From Pseudomonas sp. GD04019 (GTDB taxonomy: Bacteria; Pseudomonadota; Gammaproteobacteria; Pseudomonadales; Pseudomonadaceae), in the NCBI RefSeq assembly GCF_029837695.1, contig NZ_JAOEEA010000002.1, positions 62,001 to 126,000 on the forward strand: 64,000 bases of DNA, in the 5' to 3' direction. The notes beneath the pieces were generated by a model. The model was not told the DNA's origin, searched no databases, and saw nothing but the letters and a program-made list of their open reading frames with translations. Both the position numbers and the translations under genes were made by a program. Positions 43,482 to 52,284 of the stretch are shown here, in pieces (position 1 is the stretch's first letter; each line of letters opens with the position of its first letter).

Positions 43482-45539
43482 ATGCTGAGGATGCGCGAGT
43501 GGTTGAGCGGGGCGTTGGCCGTACTGCTTCTGGCGGTCGCGGCGCTCATGCTGTTTCTGGTGCTGTTCGACTGGAACCTGCTGCGCCCGACCATCAACGA
43601 CAAGGTGTCGCAGGCCTTGAACCGGCCGTTCGCCATCGAGGGCAACCTCAGCGTGGTCTGGCAGCGCGAACCGGAGGAGGGCGGCTGGCGCGCCTGGCTG
43701 CCTTGGCCGCACTTCGCCGCCGAACAGCTGAACCTGGGCAATCCCGAGTGGGCCGAGGGCGACACCTTCGTCAGCCTGGATCGGGTGCAGTTCCGCCTGG
43801 CACCGTTGCCGCTGCTGTGGAAGACCGTGAGCATTCCGCGCATCCAGCTCGGCGCGCCATATGCCAGCCTGCAGCGCCTGGCCGATGGCCGCGCCAACTG
43901 GACCTTCGATTTGGGTGGCCAGCAGCCGGATGAGACCGCCGAACCGAGCCCCTGGACCCTGGATATCGGCACCATAGGCTTCGATCATGGCGTGGTCAGC
44001 CTCGACGACCAGGTGTCGAAGACCCGCCTCGAGGCGCAGATCGATCCGCTCGGAGCGCCCATCCCGTTTGCCCAGATAGTCGGCGACAGCGCCGCCAAGC
44101 GCCTGGCCGATGAACATGCGGCGGCCCAGGACTACGCCTTCGCCTGGCGTGCCAAGGGGCGCTTCCAGGGCCAGGCGGTGAGCGGCAGCGGCAAGGTCGG
44201 CGGCCTGCTGGCGTTGCAGGACGCCAGCCTGCCGTTCCCGTTGCAGGCCGATGTGCGCATCGGCAGCACGCGCATCCGGGTCGCCGGCAGCCTCACCGAT
44301 CCGCAGAACCTCGGCGCCCTCGATCTGCGCCTGCAACTGGCCGGCACCAGCCTGAGCCAACTCTATCCGCTGACCGGCGTGACCCTGCCGGACACCCCGC
44401 CATACAGCACCGACGGCCGCCTGCAGGCGGACCTGCGCGATGCCAATGGCGCGCTGTTCCGCTACCAGGGCTTCAACGGCCGCATCGGCGACAGCGACAT
44501 TCATGGCGACCTGACCTTCGTCAACCGCCAGCCGCGGCCCAAGCTGTCCGGCCAACTGACCTCCAATCAGCTGCTGTTCGCCGACCTGGCGCCGCTGATC
44601 GGTGCCGATTCCAATGCCGAGAAGAAGGCCCGAGGCGCCGCCGCCAGCCAGCCGGCGAACAAGGTACTGCCGGTGGAGGAGTTCCGCACCGAGCGCTGGC
44701 GCAGCATGGACGCCGACGTGCGCTTCACCGGCCAGCGCATCGTGCATGACGAGAAACTGCCGATCCGTGATCTGGACACCCACCTGGTGCTCAACGACGG
44801 TGTGCTCAGCCTGGAACCCCTGCGTTTCGGCATGGCCGGCGGCAACCTGGATGCGCAGGTACGCCTCGACGGTGCGGTCACGCCCATGCAGGGCCGGGTG
44901 CGCCTGGCCGCACGCGACCTCAAGCTCAAACACCTGTTTCCCACCTTCGCGCCGATGCAGACCAGCCTCGGCGCGCTGAATGGCGACGCCAAACTCAGTG
45001 GCACCGGCAACTCGGTGGCGGCATTGCTGGGCAGCGCCGATGGCGAGCTGAAGATGCTGATCAACGATGGCGCGGTGAGCCGCGGCCTGCTGGAGATCGC
45101 CGGCCTCAACGTCGGCAACTACCTGGTCGGCAAGCTGTTCGGCGACGAGGAGGTACGGATCAACTGCGCCGCCGCCGACCTCGGCATCCGCAACGGGCTG
45201 ATGAGCAGCCGGCTGTTCGTGGTCGACACCGAGAATGCGCTGGTCAAGGTCGACGGCAACGCCAGCTTCGCCGACGAGCGCCTCGACTTCGTCGTCACCC
45301 CCGCGGCCAAGGGCCTGCGCATCTTCTCCCTGCGCTCGCCGCTCTTCGTGCGCGGCACCTTCAAGAATCCCGACGCCGGGGTCAAGGGCACACCGCTGGC
45401 CCTGCGTGGCGTCGGCCTGGTGGCGCTCGGCGTGGCGGTGGCGCCGGCGGCCGGCCTGCTGGCACTGGTGGCGCCCAGTGGCGGCGACGAGCCCAGCCAG
45501 TGCACGCCGCTGCTGCGGCAGATGCAGAAGCAGGGCTGA
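43482..45539 (+). CDS. AsmA family protein
   Basis: This 685-residue protein has an N-terminal inner-membrane helix (LAVLLLAVAALMLFLVLF) and a long periplasmic beta-rich part: NRPFAIEGNLSVVWQREPEE, QLNLGNPEWAEGDTFVSLDR at the N-terminus and GNASFADERLDFVVTPAAKG with RSPLFVRGTFKNPDAGV at the C-terminus, all AsmA-like (bridge-type lipid-transport fold). It ends CTPLLRQMQKQG. The family supports outer membrane lipid homeostasis. Start at ATG 43482 or at 43491 (MREWLSG); both are close. rhlE-like gene follows. Confidence 0.9.
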   Translation: MLRMREWLSGALAVLLLAVAALMLFLVLFDWNLLRPTINDKVSQALNRPFAIEGNLSVVWQREPEEGGWRAWLPWPHFAAEQLNLGNPEWAEGDTFVSLDRVQFRLAPLPLLWKTVSIPRIQLGAPYASLQRLADGRANWTFDLGGQQPDETAEPSPWTLDIGTIGFDHGVVSLDDQVSKTRLEAQIDPLGAPIPFAQIVGDSAAKRLADEHAAAQDYAFAWRAKGRFQGQAVSGSGKVGGLLALQDASLPFPLQADVRIGSTRIRVAGSLTDPQNLGALDLRLQLAGTSLSQLYPLTGVTLPDTPPYSTDGRLQADLRDANGALFRYQGFNGRIGDSDIHGDLTFVNRQPRPKLSGQLTSNQLLFADLAPLIGADSNAEKKARGAAASQPANKVLPVEEFRTERWRSMDADVRFTGQRIVHDEKLPIRDLDTHLVLNDGVLSLEPLRFGMAGGNLDAQVRLDGAVTPMQGRVRLAARDLKLKHLFPTFAPMQTSLGALNGDAKLSGTGNSVAALLGSADGELKMLINDGAVSRGLLEIAGLNVGNYLVGKLFGDEEVRINCAAADLGIRNGLMSSRLFVVDTENALVKVDGNASFADERLDFVVTPAAKGLRIFSLRSPLFVRGTFKNPDAGVKGTPLALRGVGLVALGVAVAPAAGLLALVAPSGGDEPSQCTPLLRQMQKQG

Positions 45540-45595
45540 GCGCTATCCTGTGCAGCGGGTACAATGCGCGCTCGTTCCCCTGCCGGTTCCGCCCC

Positions 45596-46942
45596 ATGTC
45601 CTTTGCCACCCTCGGCCTGATCGATCCCATCCTGCGCACTCTCGAGGCGCTCGACTACCGCACGCCGACGCCGGTGCAGAAGGAGGCGATCCCCGCCGTG
45701 CTCAAGGGTCGCGACGTGCTTGCCGCGGCGCAGACCGGCACCGGCAAGACCGCCGGCTTCGCCCTGCCGCTGCTGCAAAAGCTGACGATGGAAGGCAGCC
45801 AAGTGGCGGCCAACTCGGTGCGCGCGCTGGTGCTGGTGCCGACCCGCGAGCTGGCCGAGCAGGTGCAGCAGGCCGTGCAGCAGTACGCGCAGAACCTGCC
45901 GCTGCGCACCTACGCGGTGTACGGCGGGGTCAGCATCAACCCGCAGATGCTCAAGCTGCGCAAGGGCATCGACCTGCTCGTGGCCACCCCCGGCCGCCTG
46001 CTCGACCTGTACCGGCAGAACGCGGTGCGCTTCGACCAGCTGCAGGCGCTGGTGCTGGACGAGGCCGACCGCATGCTCGACCTGGGCTTCGCCAGCGAGC
46101 TGGACGAGCTGTTCGCCGCGCTGCCGCGCAAGCGCCAGACCCTGTTGTTCTCCGCCACCTTCTCCGATGCCATCCGGCAGATGGCCAAGGAACTGCTGCG
46201 CGACCCGCTGTCCATCGAGGTCAGTCCGCGCAACGCCACGGCCAAAGGGGTCAAGCAATGGCTGGTGACGGTGGACAAGAAGCGCAAGAGCGAGCTGTTC
46301 CTGCACCTGTACCGCGAGCGCGGCTGGGACCAGCTGCTGGTGTTCGGCAAGACCCGCAAGGGCGTCGACGAGCTGGAACAGCTGCTGCTGGCCGAAGGCA
46401 TCGCCGCCGACTCGATCCATGGCGACAAGCCGCAACCGTCGCGCCTGCGCGCGCTGCAGCGGTTCAAGGCCGGTGAGGTGCGCGTGCTGGTGGCCACCGA
46501 TGTGGCGGCCCGCGGCCTGGATATCGACGACCTGCCGCTGGTGGTCAACCTCGACCTGCCCATCGTCGCCGAGGACTATGTGCACCGCATCGGTCGTACC
46601 GGTCGTGCCGGGGCCACCGGCGAGGCGGTGTCGCTGGTGTGTGCCGACGAGGTGCAGCTGCTGGCCGCCATCGAGGTGCTGACCCGCCAGGTGATCCGCC
46701 GCCAGGACGAGCCGGGCTTCGAGCCGGACCACCGGGTGCCGGTGACCGACGCCAGCGGCGCCGTACTGAAGAAGCCGAAGAAGCCCAAGCAGAAGCTGAT
46801 ACCCGGCGCCGGTGCGGGCGGCAAGGGCAAGATCCACCTGGGCAACTGGTTCGATGCGGAGGACGACAAGCCCAGGGCCAAGGCCGTGCGCGCGGTGCCC
46901 AGGTTCGGCGAGAAGCCCAAGCCCGGGCCGAAGAAGCGCTGA
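45596..46942 (+). CDS. DEAD-box ATP-dependent RNA helicase, RhlE-like
   Basis: This 448-residue helicase starts MSFATLGLIDPILRTLEALD and carries Q motif TPTPVQKEAIPAVL, motif I AQTGTGKTAGFALPLL, motif II VLDEADRMLDLGF, motif III SATFSD and motif VI HRIGRTGRAGATGEA. The C-terminal tail is basic (KKPKKPKQKLIPGAG), an RNA-binding extension. ATG at 45596 is the family start; a TACAAT box at 45560 may be its -10. Closest in type to RhlE; exact paralogue uncertain. Confidence 0.92.
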   Translation: MSFATLGLIDPILRTLEALDYRTPTPVQKEAIPAVLKGRDVLAAAQTGTGKTAGFALPLLQKLTMEGSQVAANSVRALVLVPTRELAEQVQQAVQQYAQNLPLRTYAVYGGVSINPQMLKLRKGIDLLVATPGRLLDLYRQNAVRFDQLQALVLDEADRMLDLGFASELDELFAALPRKRQTLLFSATFSDAIRQMAKELLRDPLSIEVSPRNATAKGVKQWLVTVDKKRKSELFLHLYRERGWDQLLVFGKTRKGVDELEQLLLAEGIAADSIHGDKPQPSRLRALQRFKAGEVRVLVATDVAARGLDIDDLPLVVNLDLPIVAEDYVHRIGRTGRAGATGEAVSLVCADEVQLLAAIEVLTRQVIRRQDEPGFEPDHRVPVTDASGAVLKKPKKPKQKLIPGAGAGGKGKIHLGNWFDAEDDKPRAKAVRAVPRFGEKPKPGPKKR

Positions 46943-46946
46943 CCCG

Positions 46947-47390
46947 CTAGCCGCCGCGCAGCTGGCCGACGGCGGCGTCGGTCATGTCGTAGATCACCAG
47001 GCACACATGCTCGACCTGGCCCCGCGAGGCGGCCAGCGGCAGCACGGTGAGGTTTTGGTACATGAAGTCGGCCTGGCCGGTGATCGGCCGGTAGCTCTTG
47101 AAGCGCAGAAGATACGGGCGCTGCTGCCACAGGCTGAAGGCGCGGGTGCCCAGGCGCAGCACGCTGTTGACCTTGCGCTCCAGCCAGGCCCGGTCGATCT
47201 CCGGGAACAGCTCGAACAGCTCGCGGCCCTGCACCTGGTCGGCGCCCAGGCCGGAGTGGTTCTCCATGAAGCTGTTCCACACCTCGATGCGGTACTGGCG
47301 ATCCAGCACCAGCACGCCCACGTCCAGGCACTGGACGATGTCGAGCAACCAGTGCAGTTCCTGCATGTCGATCTGCGCGCGGCCGGTCAT
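46947..47390 (-). CDS. Stand-alone PAS-domain protein
   Basis: This 147-residue protein is one PAS domain: LDVGVLVLDRQYRIEVWNSF, ENHSGLGADQVQGRELFELF, FMYQNLTVLPLAASRGQVEH and VCLVIYDMTDAA. No kinase or output domain is attached. It starts 4 bases after the REC/CheC gene on the same strand, so the two are an operon and the PAS protein may feed or receive signals from it. Ligand unknown. Confidence 0.85.
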   Translation of the reverse strand: MTGRAQIDMQELHWLLDIVQCLDVGVLVLDRQYRIEVWNSFMENHSGLGADQVQGRELFELFPEIDRAWLERKVNSVLRLGTRAFSLWQQRPYLLRFKSYRPITGQADFMYQNLTVLPLAASRGQVEHVCLVIYDMTDAAVGQLRGG

Positions 47391-47394
47391 GGGG

Positions 47395-48402
47395 TCACTC
47401 CATCAGGTAATGGATCTTGCCGGTCAGCCGGGGCAGCGAGTCCTCGGTGAACAGCAGGAGCAGGTCGAAATGCACGGCGTGGCCCTCCAGGCCATAGCTG
47501 ATCTCCACCGCCAGGGTCTTCTTCCAGCGCTCGCGATTGAGCTGGATCAGCTCGCCGATGGCGGCGTGCTGGCCGAGCAGCTGCGGGTGGCCCTGGGAGA
47601 AGCGGATGTCGATCTGCTCGGCAATGCCGGCCAGGCAGGCGCCGATCAGGATGCTGGCCAGGTCCAGCAGCATCTCCGAGGTCTCGCCGGCGTCCTTTGG
47701 CTGCCAGCCGAGCAGTTGGGCGATGTCGGCCACTTCCGAGTCGTGGAACAGCAGCAGCGCCTCGCCGGCGATGGCCTCGCCGATGAAGCCCTGGCACACG
47801 GCGCTGAGGTGTTCGCCACGCCGCGCGTCCTCCAGGGCCATGTGCAGCTCGCTGACCTCGAACAGGTTGACCTGGGGAATCGGCAGCTGCACGAACACGC
47901 CCAGCTCCGCGGCCAGCAGGGCGGCGGCGCGGCCCATGGCGACGTTGCTGACCTCGCGCAAGGCGTCGCGGAAGCCGACCTTGAACAGCGGCTCTTCATG
48001 GGCTGGCGCCGCCTCGCCGTTGGCCGGCGGCTGGAACAGGCCGAGGCGTTCGAGGGTGGCGCGCAGCTCGTCGGCCGGCGCCGGCTTCTGAATGAAGCCG
48101 AGGGCGCCGAGCTCGGCGACCCGCCGCTGGGCCTCGTCCTGGATATCGCCGGAGACCACCAGGATGCGGCAATCCAGCCCTTCCTCACGCACCTTGGCCA
48201 GCACCTGGTATCCGTCCATCACCGGCATGGTCAGGTCCAGCAGCACCACGGCGCCCAGGCCCTGGCGTATCGCGGCCATGGCCTCTTCGCCATGGCTGGC
48301 CTGGGTGATGGTCACCGGCCATTCGGGGGGCAGGGCGCGGATCAGTTGCTTGCGCGCCATGGTCGAGTCGTCGCAGACCAGCAGTGGAAGCACTGGAGTC
48401 AC
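47395..48402 (-). CDS. Response regulator with CheC-type phosphatase-like domain
   Basis: This 335-residue protein has a receiver domain (1-120; LLVCDDSTMARKQLIRAL, phospho-Asp in VVLLDLTMPVMDG, Lys in GFIQKP) and a CheC/CheX-like domain (about 140-330). The first catalytic helix has the ExxN motif in LREVSNVAMGRAAALLA; the second (EMLLDLASILIGACLA) lacks the expected Asn. Such fusions can dephosphorylate CheY-type proteins or themselves. It lies upstream of the PAS gene in an operon, and downstream of neither che nor pil genes. Confidence 0.88.
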   Translation of the reverse strand: MTPVLPLLVCDDSTMARKQLIRALPPEWPVTITQASHGEEAMAAIRQGLGAVVLLDLTMPVMDGYQVLAKVREEGLDCRILVVSGDIQDEAQRRVAELGALGFIQKPAPADELRATLERLGLFQPPANGEAAPAHEEPLFKVGFRDALREVSNVAMGRAAALLAAELGVFVQLPIPQVNLFEVSELHMALEDARRGEHLSAVCQGFIGEAIAGEALLLFHDSEVADIAQLLGWQPKDAGETSEMLLDLASILIGACLAGIAEQIDIRFSQGHPQLLGQHAAIGELIQLNRERWKKTLAVEISYGLEGHAVHFDLLLLFTEDSLPRLTGKIHYLME

Positions 48403-48513
48403 CTGATGATGAACGTTAAGGCAAGCATAGACGGCGCGCCGCCCAGGTCGCGATAGGGGAAAACATGAGGGCGACGGTAACTAGTGCCGGAGACGGCCGC
48501 GGTCGGCAACGAC

Positions 48514-50235
48514 TCAGCGCTGTTCGTGGGCCTCGTAGCTGTAGGTGTTGCGTCCGGCATTCTTGGCCGCGTACATGGCGCGGTCGGCCTGCTGCAGCAG
48601 CGATTCGATGTCGTCGCCGTCACGCGGGAACAGGCTGACGCCCATGCTGGCCTGCACCTGTACCTCGTGACCGTCCAGCAGCATGGGAAGCTGGAAGCGT
48701 TCGTGCAGCTTGTGCAGCACGGCGATGACCCGCTGCGGATCGTCCATCTGCTCGATCAGGATGACGAACTCGTCGCCGCCCAGGCGCGCCACCGTGTCGC
48801 TCTCGCGGGTGGCCGAGCGCAGCAGGTTGGCCACCGCCTGCAGCACGCGGTCGCCGGCGCCGTGGCCGAGGCTGTCGTTGAGCTGCTTGAAGTGGTCCAG
48901 GTCGACGAACAGCACGGCCAGCGGCATGGCGCTGCGCCGCGCGTTGGCCAGGGCGTGTTCCAGGCGCTCGAAGAACATGCGCCGGTTGGGCAGGCCGGTG
49001 AGCGCGTCGTGGCGCGCCAGGTGCTCCAGGGCGTTGCGGCTCTGGTTGAGCTCGTCGAGCTGGTCGAGGATCTCCTCCTGCATCTGCGCGAAGCTGCGCG
49101 CCAGCTGGCCCAGCTCGTCCTGGCGCTGCACCGGCAGGGGGCCGCTGCGGCGCTCGCGAGTGAACTGTTCTACCGCCAGGGTGATGCTCTTCAGCGAATG
49201 GGTCATGGCCCGCGAGGCGATGATGGCGATGGCCAGGGTCAGCAGGCTGGAGAGGATCACCACCTGGACAATGCGCTGGCCGAGGCGATTGGTTTCGGCC
49301 AAAACGTGGTCTTCCGGCTGGGCCAGGCCGAGCACGATGAAGCGTTCCGGGCTGCTGGCGTTGACGGTGAGGCGGACGAAGGCGGCTACCAGGTCATGTG
49401 CGCTGTCCCTGGCGTGGCTGACCAGGCTGCTCTCCTTGTCTTCGTCGAGCAGGGCGGCGACCTCGGGGAACTCCTCCTGGATGAACAGCCGGCGGCCCTG
49501 GTCGAAGCCGAAGGTGCGGCGATGGTCGGGGTGGATCAGCAGGTCGCCCCAGCGGTTGCTCAGGTACACCTGGTAGTGGCTGGGCAGGTCGCTCTTGATC
49601 TGGGCGAACAGCTGGTCCAGGTCGACGTTGATCACGATCAGGGCGCCGGCCTTGCCGTCGGCATCGGCTACCGGGGTGGACACGTGCAGCGTCGGCTTGC
49701 CCAGGCCCGAGTGGGCGCCCAGTTCGTGGTTGATCACGATGGGCGACAGGCGTACCTCGCCCGGCGGCAGGCGCAGGGTGTCGAACACGTAGGCGTAGTG
49801 GCCCTTCTCCTGCAGCTTGGCGCCGCCAATCTTCAGCAGGCGCTCGCCGTCACGGTCGATGCGCACCTGTTCCAGGCCGTGGCCGGTGGCGCTGATCAGG
49901 CGGATCTGCATGTATTCCGGGTGCACCTGCATCTGCGCGCGGAACAGCTCGGCCAGGTCATGTTCGCTGTGCTCGCGGCGGTCTTCGTCGGTCACCCGGG
50001 GCAGGTCGCGGGCTCTGGATACTTCGGCCATGAGCAGGGCGTCGCGGGCCACGCCGTCGATGCTGCCGCGCAGGTTGCGACCGAGCACCTGGGTGGCGGT
50101 GAGCAGGTCGCGCTCGGCGGCCTTGAGCAGGGTGGCGCGGCTGCTGCTGTAGGAGTAGTAGCCGGTCAGGCCGCAGACCAGCACACCGAAGAGCGCCAGC
50201 AGGCAGCCGAGCTTGAAGGCGATGCCGAACTTCAT
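48514..50235 (-). CDS. Membrane diguanylate cyclase with periplasmic Cache sensor, HAMP and GGDEF
   Basis: This 573-residue enzyme makes c-di-GMP. It has a helix near the N-terminus (KLGCLLALFGVLVCGLTGYY), a periplasmic double-Cache-like domain (about 30-320), a second helix (IVQVVILSSLLTLAIAIIAS), HAMP and a GGDEF domain with intact RLGGDEFVILIE. A RESD sequence five residues before GGDEF fits the inhibitory RxxD site, so product inhibition is expected. I start at the ATG at 50235, which overlaps the stop of the upstream binding-protein gene (ATGA); the extension to 50283 lies inside that gene. The coupling suggests that the binding protein gates the cyclase. Confidence 0.92.
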   Translation of the reverse strand: MKFGIAFKLGCLLALFGVLVCGLTGYYSYSSSRATLLKAAERDLLTATQVLGRNLRGSIDGVARDALLMAEVSRARDLPRVTDEDRREHSEHDLAELFRAQMQVHPEYMQIRLISATGHGLEQVRIDRDGERLLKIGGAKLQEKGHYAYVFDTLRLPPGEVRLSPIVINHELGAHSGLGKPTLHVSTPVADADGKAGALIVINVDLDQLFAQIKSDLPSHYQVYLSNRWGDLLIHPDHRRTFGFDQGRRLFIQEEFPEVAALLDEDKESSLVSHARDSAHDLVAAFVRLTVNASSPERFIVLGLAQPEDHVLAETNRLGQRIVQVVILSSLLTLAIAIIASRAMTHSLKSITLAVEQFTRERRSGPLPVQRQDELGQLARSFAQMQEEILDQLDELNQSRNALEHLARHDALTGLPNRRMFFERLEHALANARRSAMPLAVLFVDLDHFKQLNDSLGHGAGDRVLQAVANLLRSATRESDTVARLGGDEFVILIEQMDDPQRVIAVLHKLHERFQLPMLLDGHEVQVQASMGVSLFPRDGDDIESLLQQADRAMYAAKNAGRNTYSYEAHEQR

Positions 50236-51269
50236 GGCGCCTCCGTCAGCGGCGGGCGTTCGCCGGAGAGAATGCGCTCCCACAGGCGGGTGCGGCGGTC
50301 GGCGTCTTCGACCGGGCGTAGCCAGATCATGCGCCCTGGCACTCCGCTGCTTTCCGCCTCCTGCAGGGTGTTGGACAGACCCTGGCGCTCCACCAGGGCG
50401 CGGCTCATCGGCGGTTCCAGGGCGAAGTCGATCCAGGCTTCGGCCAGTTTCAGGTCACGGGCGCCGCGGCTGATCGCCCAGCAGTCGAGCCAGGCCAAGG
50501 CGCCCTCGCGGGGGATCACGTAGCCGACGTCGGCGCCATTGTCGCGCAACTGCTTGAGCTGCTGGCGCCCGTAGTTGGCGAACAGCAGCGCGACCTGGTG
50601 TTCCTTGAACAGGCTGGCGGCCTCCTCGGGCAGCGAATAGAAGGTCAGCACGTTGCGGCGCAGGGCGATCAGCTGCTCGGTGAGCTGGGGGAAGTCGTCG
50701 GGTTCGATGCGAAACGGGTCGCGTCCACGTGCCTGGCTGGCCAGGGAGAAGTTGTGGCTGCTGCCGTTGAAGGCCAGCACCCGGCCCTGCAGCTGCGGGT
50801 CCCACAGGCTGGTGATGGACTGTGGCGGGCTGCTGAACTGGCTGCGGTCGTAGATCAGGCCCATCTCCGAATAGGTGTAGGGCACGGCGTAGACCTTGCC
50901 GTCGCGGCTGATGCCGGGAATCTTCGGATAGTCGCGGAAGCGCCAGAGCTGGCGAGTGGTATTGGTGATGCGCGTCGGCTGCAGTGGTTGCAACAGACCC
51001 TGGTCGATGTAGCGGTCGATCTCCGCGGTGTTGGCGGCGATCAGGTCGTAGTTGCCGCCATTGTTCTCCGCCAGCTTGCTGCGCAGCACGTCGTCGTTGC
51101 CGACCAGGGTGACTTCCACCCGCACGTCGTGGCGTTGCTCGAACTGCGCCACCAGGTCGGCGTCGGCATAGCCGGGCCAGGTCAGCAACCGCAGCACCGT
51201 CTCGCTGGCAGCGGCGAAGCCCGGGGCCAGGGGTAGCAGAACTGCGAGCAACACCAGGATCGGGCGCAT
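50232..51269 (-). CDS. Periplasmic substrate-binding protein, PotD-like
   Basis: This 345-residue secreted protein has a signal peptide (MRPILVLLAVLLPLAPGFAA) and an extracellular solute-binding fold of the spermidine/putrescine type: LRLLTWPGYADADLVAQFEQ, NYDLIAANTAEIDRYIDQGL, YAVPYTYSEMGLIYDRSQF, SITSLWDPQLQGRVLAF and DVGYVIPREGALAWLDCWAI. No ABC permease or ATPase is adjacent; instead the next gene is a diguanylate cyclase, overlapping by 4 bases. That favours a sensing role, like NspS with MbaA in Vibrio cholerae. Ligand not determined. Confidence 0.88.
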   Translation of the reverse strand: MRPILVLLAVLLPLAPGFAAASETVLRLLTWPGYADADLVAQFEQRHDVRVEVTLVGNDDVLRSKLAENNGGNYDLIAANTAEIDRYIDQGLLQPLQPTRITNTTRQLWRFRDYPKIPGISRDGKVYAVPYTYSEMGLIYDRSQFSSPPQSITSLWDPQLQGRVLAFNGSSHNFSLASQARGRDPFRIEPDDFPQLTEQLIALRRNVLTFYSLPEEAASLFKEHQVALLFANYGRQQLKQLRDNGADVGYVIPREGALAWLDCWAISRGARDLKLAEAWIDFALEPPMSRALVERQGLSNTLQEAESSGVPGRMIWLRPVEDADRRTRLWERILSGERPPLTEAP

Positions 51270-51420
51270 GGGGCGGACCGGGCAACGAGGAGGGCGCCTA
51301 AGCAGTGTATACGATGGCCAAGTGCCTTGCCGTAGCGGCAAAGCGGACGCTGCGCCAGGGCGTTTCGGCCATGCCGTGCTAGCGTTCTTGCTGTCATTCA
51401 TGGCGTGCGAGGGCAGGACA

Positions 51421-52275
51421 ATGGAAGAGGGCGAATCGCTGATCACGGTGGGGACCACCAAGGTCAACCAGCTGATGGACATGGTGGCGCAGTACGGTGC
51501 CGCCTTCGCCGCGAAGATCCTCGCGGCCATCGCCTTCTGGGTGATCGGGCGCTGGCTGATCGGCTTCGCCGTCGGCCTGTTGCAGAAGACCCTGGGCCGG
51601 CAGAAGGTCGATCCGACCGTGCTGCGCTACGTGGGCAACTTCATCACGGTGACGCTGAACATCCTGCTGGTGATCGGCATCCTCGGCTACTTCGGGGTGC
51701 AGACCACCACCTTCGCCGCGCTGATCGCGGCGGTCGGCCTGGCCATCGGCATGGCCTGGTCCGGGTTGCTGGCCAACCTGGCGGCGGGCGGTTTCATCAT
51801 CGTGCTGCGGCCGTTCAAGGTCGGGGATTTCATCTGTGCCGGCGGCGTCACCGGCACCGTCACCGAGATCGGCCTGTTCGTCACCGCGATCAACACCCCG
51901 GACAACGTGCTGACCCTGGTGGGCAACAACAAGATCTTCAGCGACAACATCCAGAACTTCTCGCACAACGCCTTCCGCCGCGTCGACCTGGTCGCCCAGC
52001 TGTCCGGCGCCACCGACTGGAAGGCCGCCGTGGCCCTGCTCAAGCAGCGCATCGCGGCGATCGACAACGTGCTGGCGACGCCGGCGGTGGACGTGGAGAT
52101 TCTCGAGTTCAACCTGGTCGGCCCAGTGCTGGCGGTGCGGCCCTACTGCCACACCGATCACTACTGGCAGGTCTACTTCGACACCAACAAGGTGATCAAG
52201 GACGCCCTCGGCGAGGCCGGCTTCCCGGCGCCGATGGCGGCGCAGACGGTGATCGTGCAGCAGGCCGCCGGCTAA
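51421..52275 (+). CDS. Small-conductance mechanosensitive channel (MscS family)
   Basis: This 284-residue protein is of MscS size. Three helices: KILAAIAFWVIGRWLIGFAV, FITVTLNILLVIGILGYFG, and the pore helix TTTFAALIAAVGLAIGMAWS with LLANLAAGGFIIVLRPFKVG. The beta and C-terminal domains follow (GNNKIFSDNIQNFSHNAFRR). Start at ATG 51421 with AGGAC upstream; the frame upstream is untranslated leader. It relieves hypo-osmotic stress. It is divergent from the SBP gene and convergent with the TPR gene. Confidence 0.93.
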   Translation: MEEGESLITVGTTKVNQLMDMVAQYGAAFAAKILAAIAFWVIGRWLIGFAVGLLQKTLGRQKVDPTVLRYVGNFITVTLNILLVIGILGYFGVQTTTFAALIAAVGLAIGMAWSGLLANLAAGGFIIVLRPFKVGDFICAGGVTGTVTEIGLFVTAINTPDNVLTLVGNNKIFSDNIQNFSHNAFRRVDLVAQLSGATDWKAAVALLKQRIAAIDNVLATPAVDVEILEFNLVGPVLAVRPYCHTDHYWQVYFDTNKVIKDALGEAGFPAPMAAQTVIVQQAAG

Positions 52276-52284
52276 GGGCGGACG

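Noticed and set aside
42843..44933. Minus-strand frame of 696 codons across tatD and the asmA-like gene
   Set aside because: It crosses a real intergenic boundary and is antisense to the AsmA protein; low-complexity composition.
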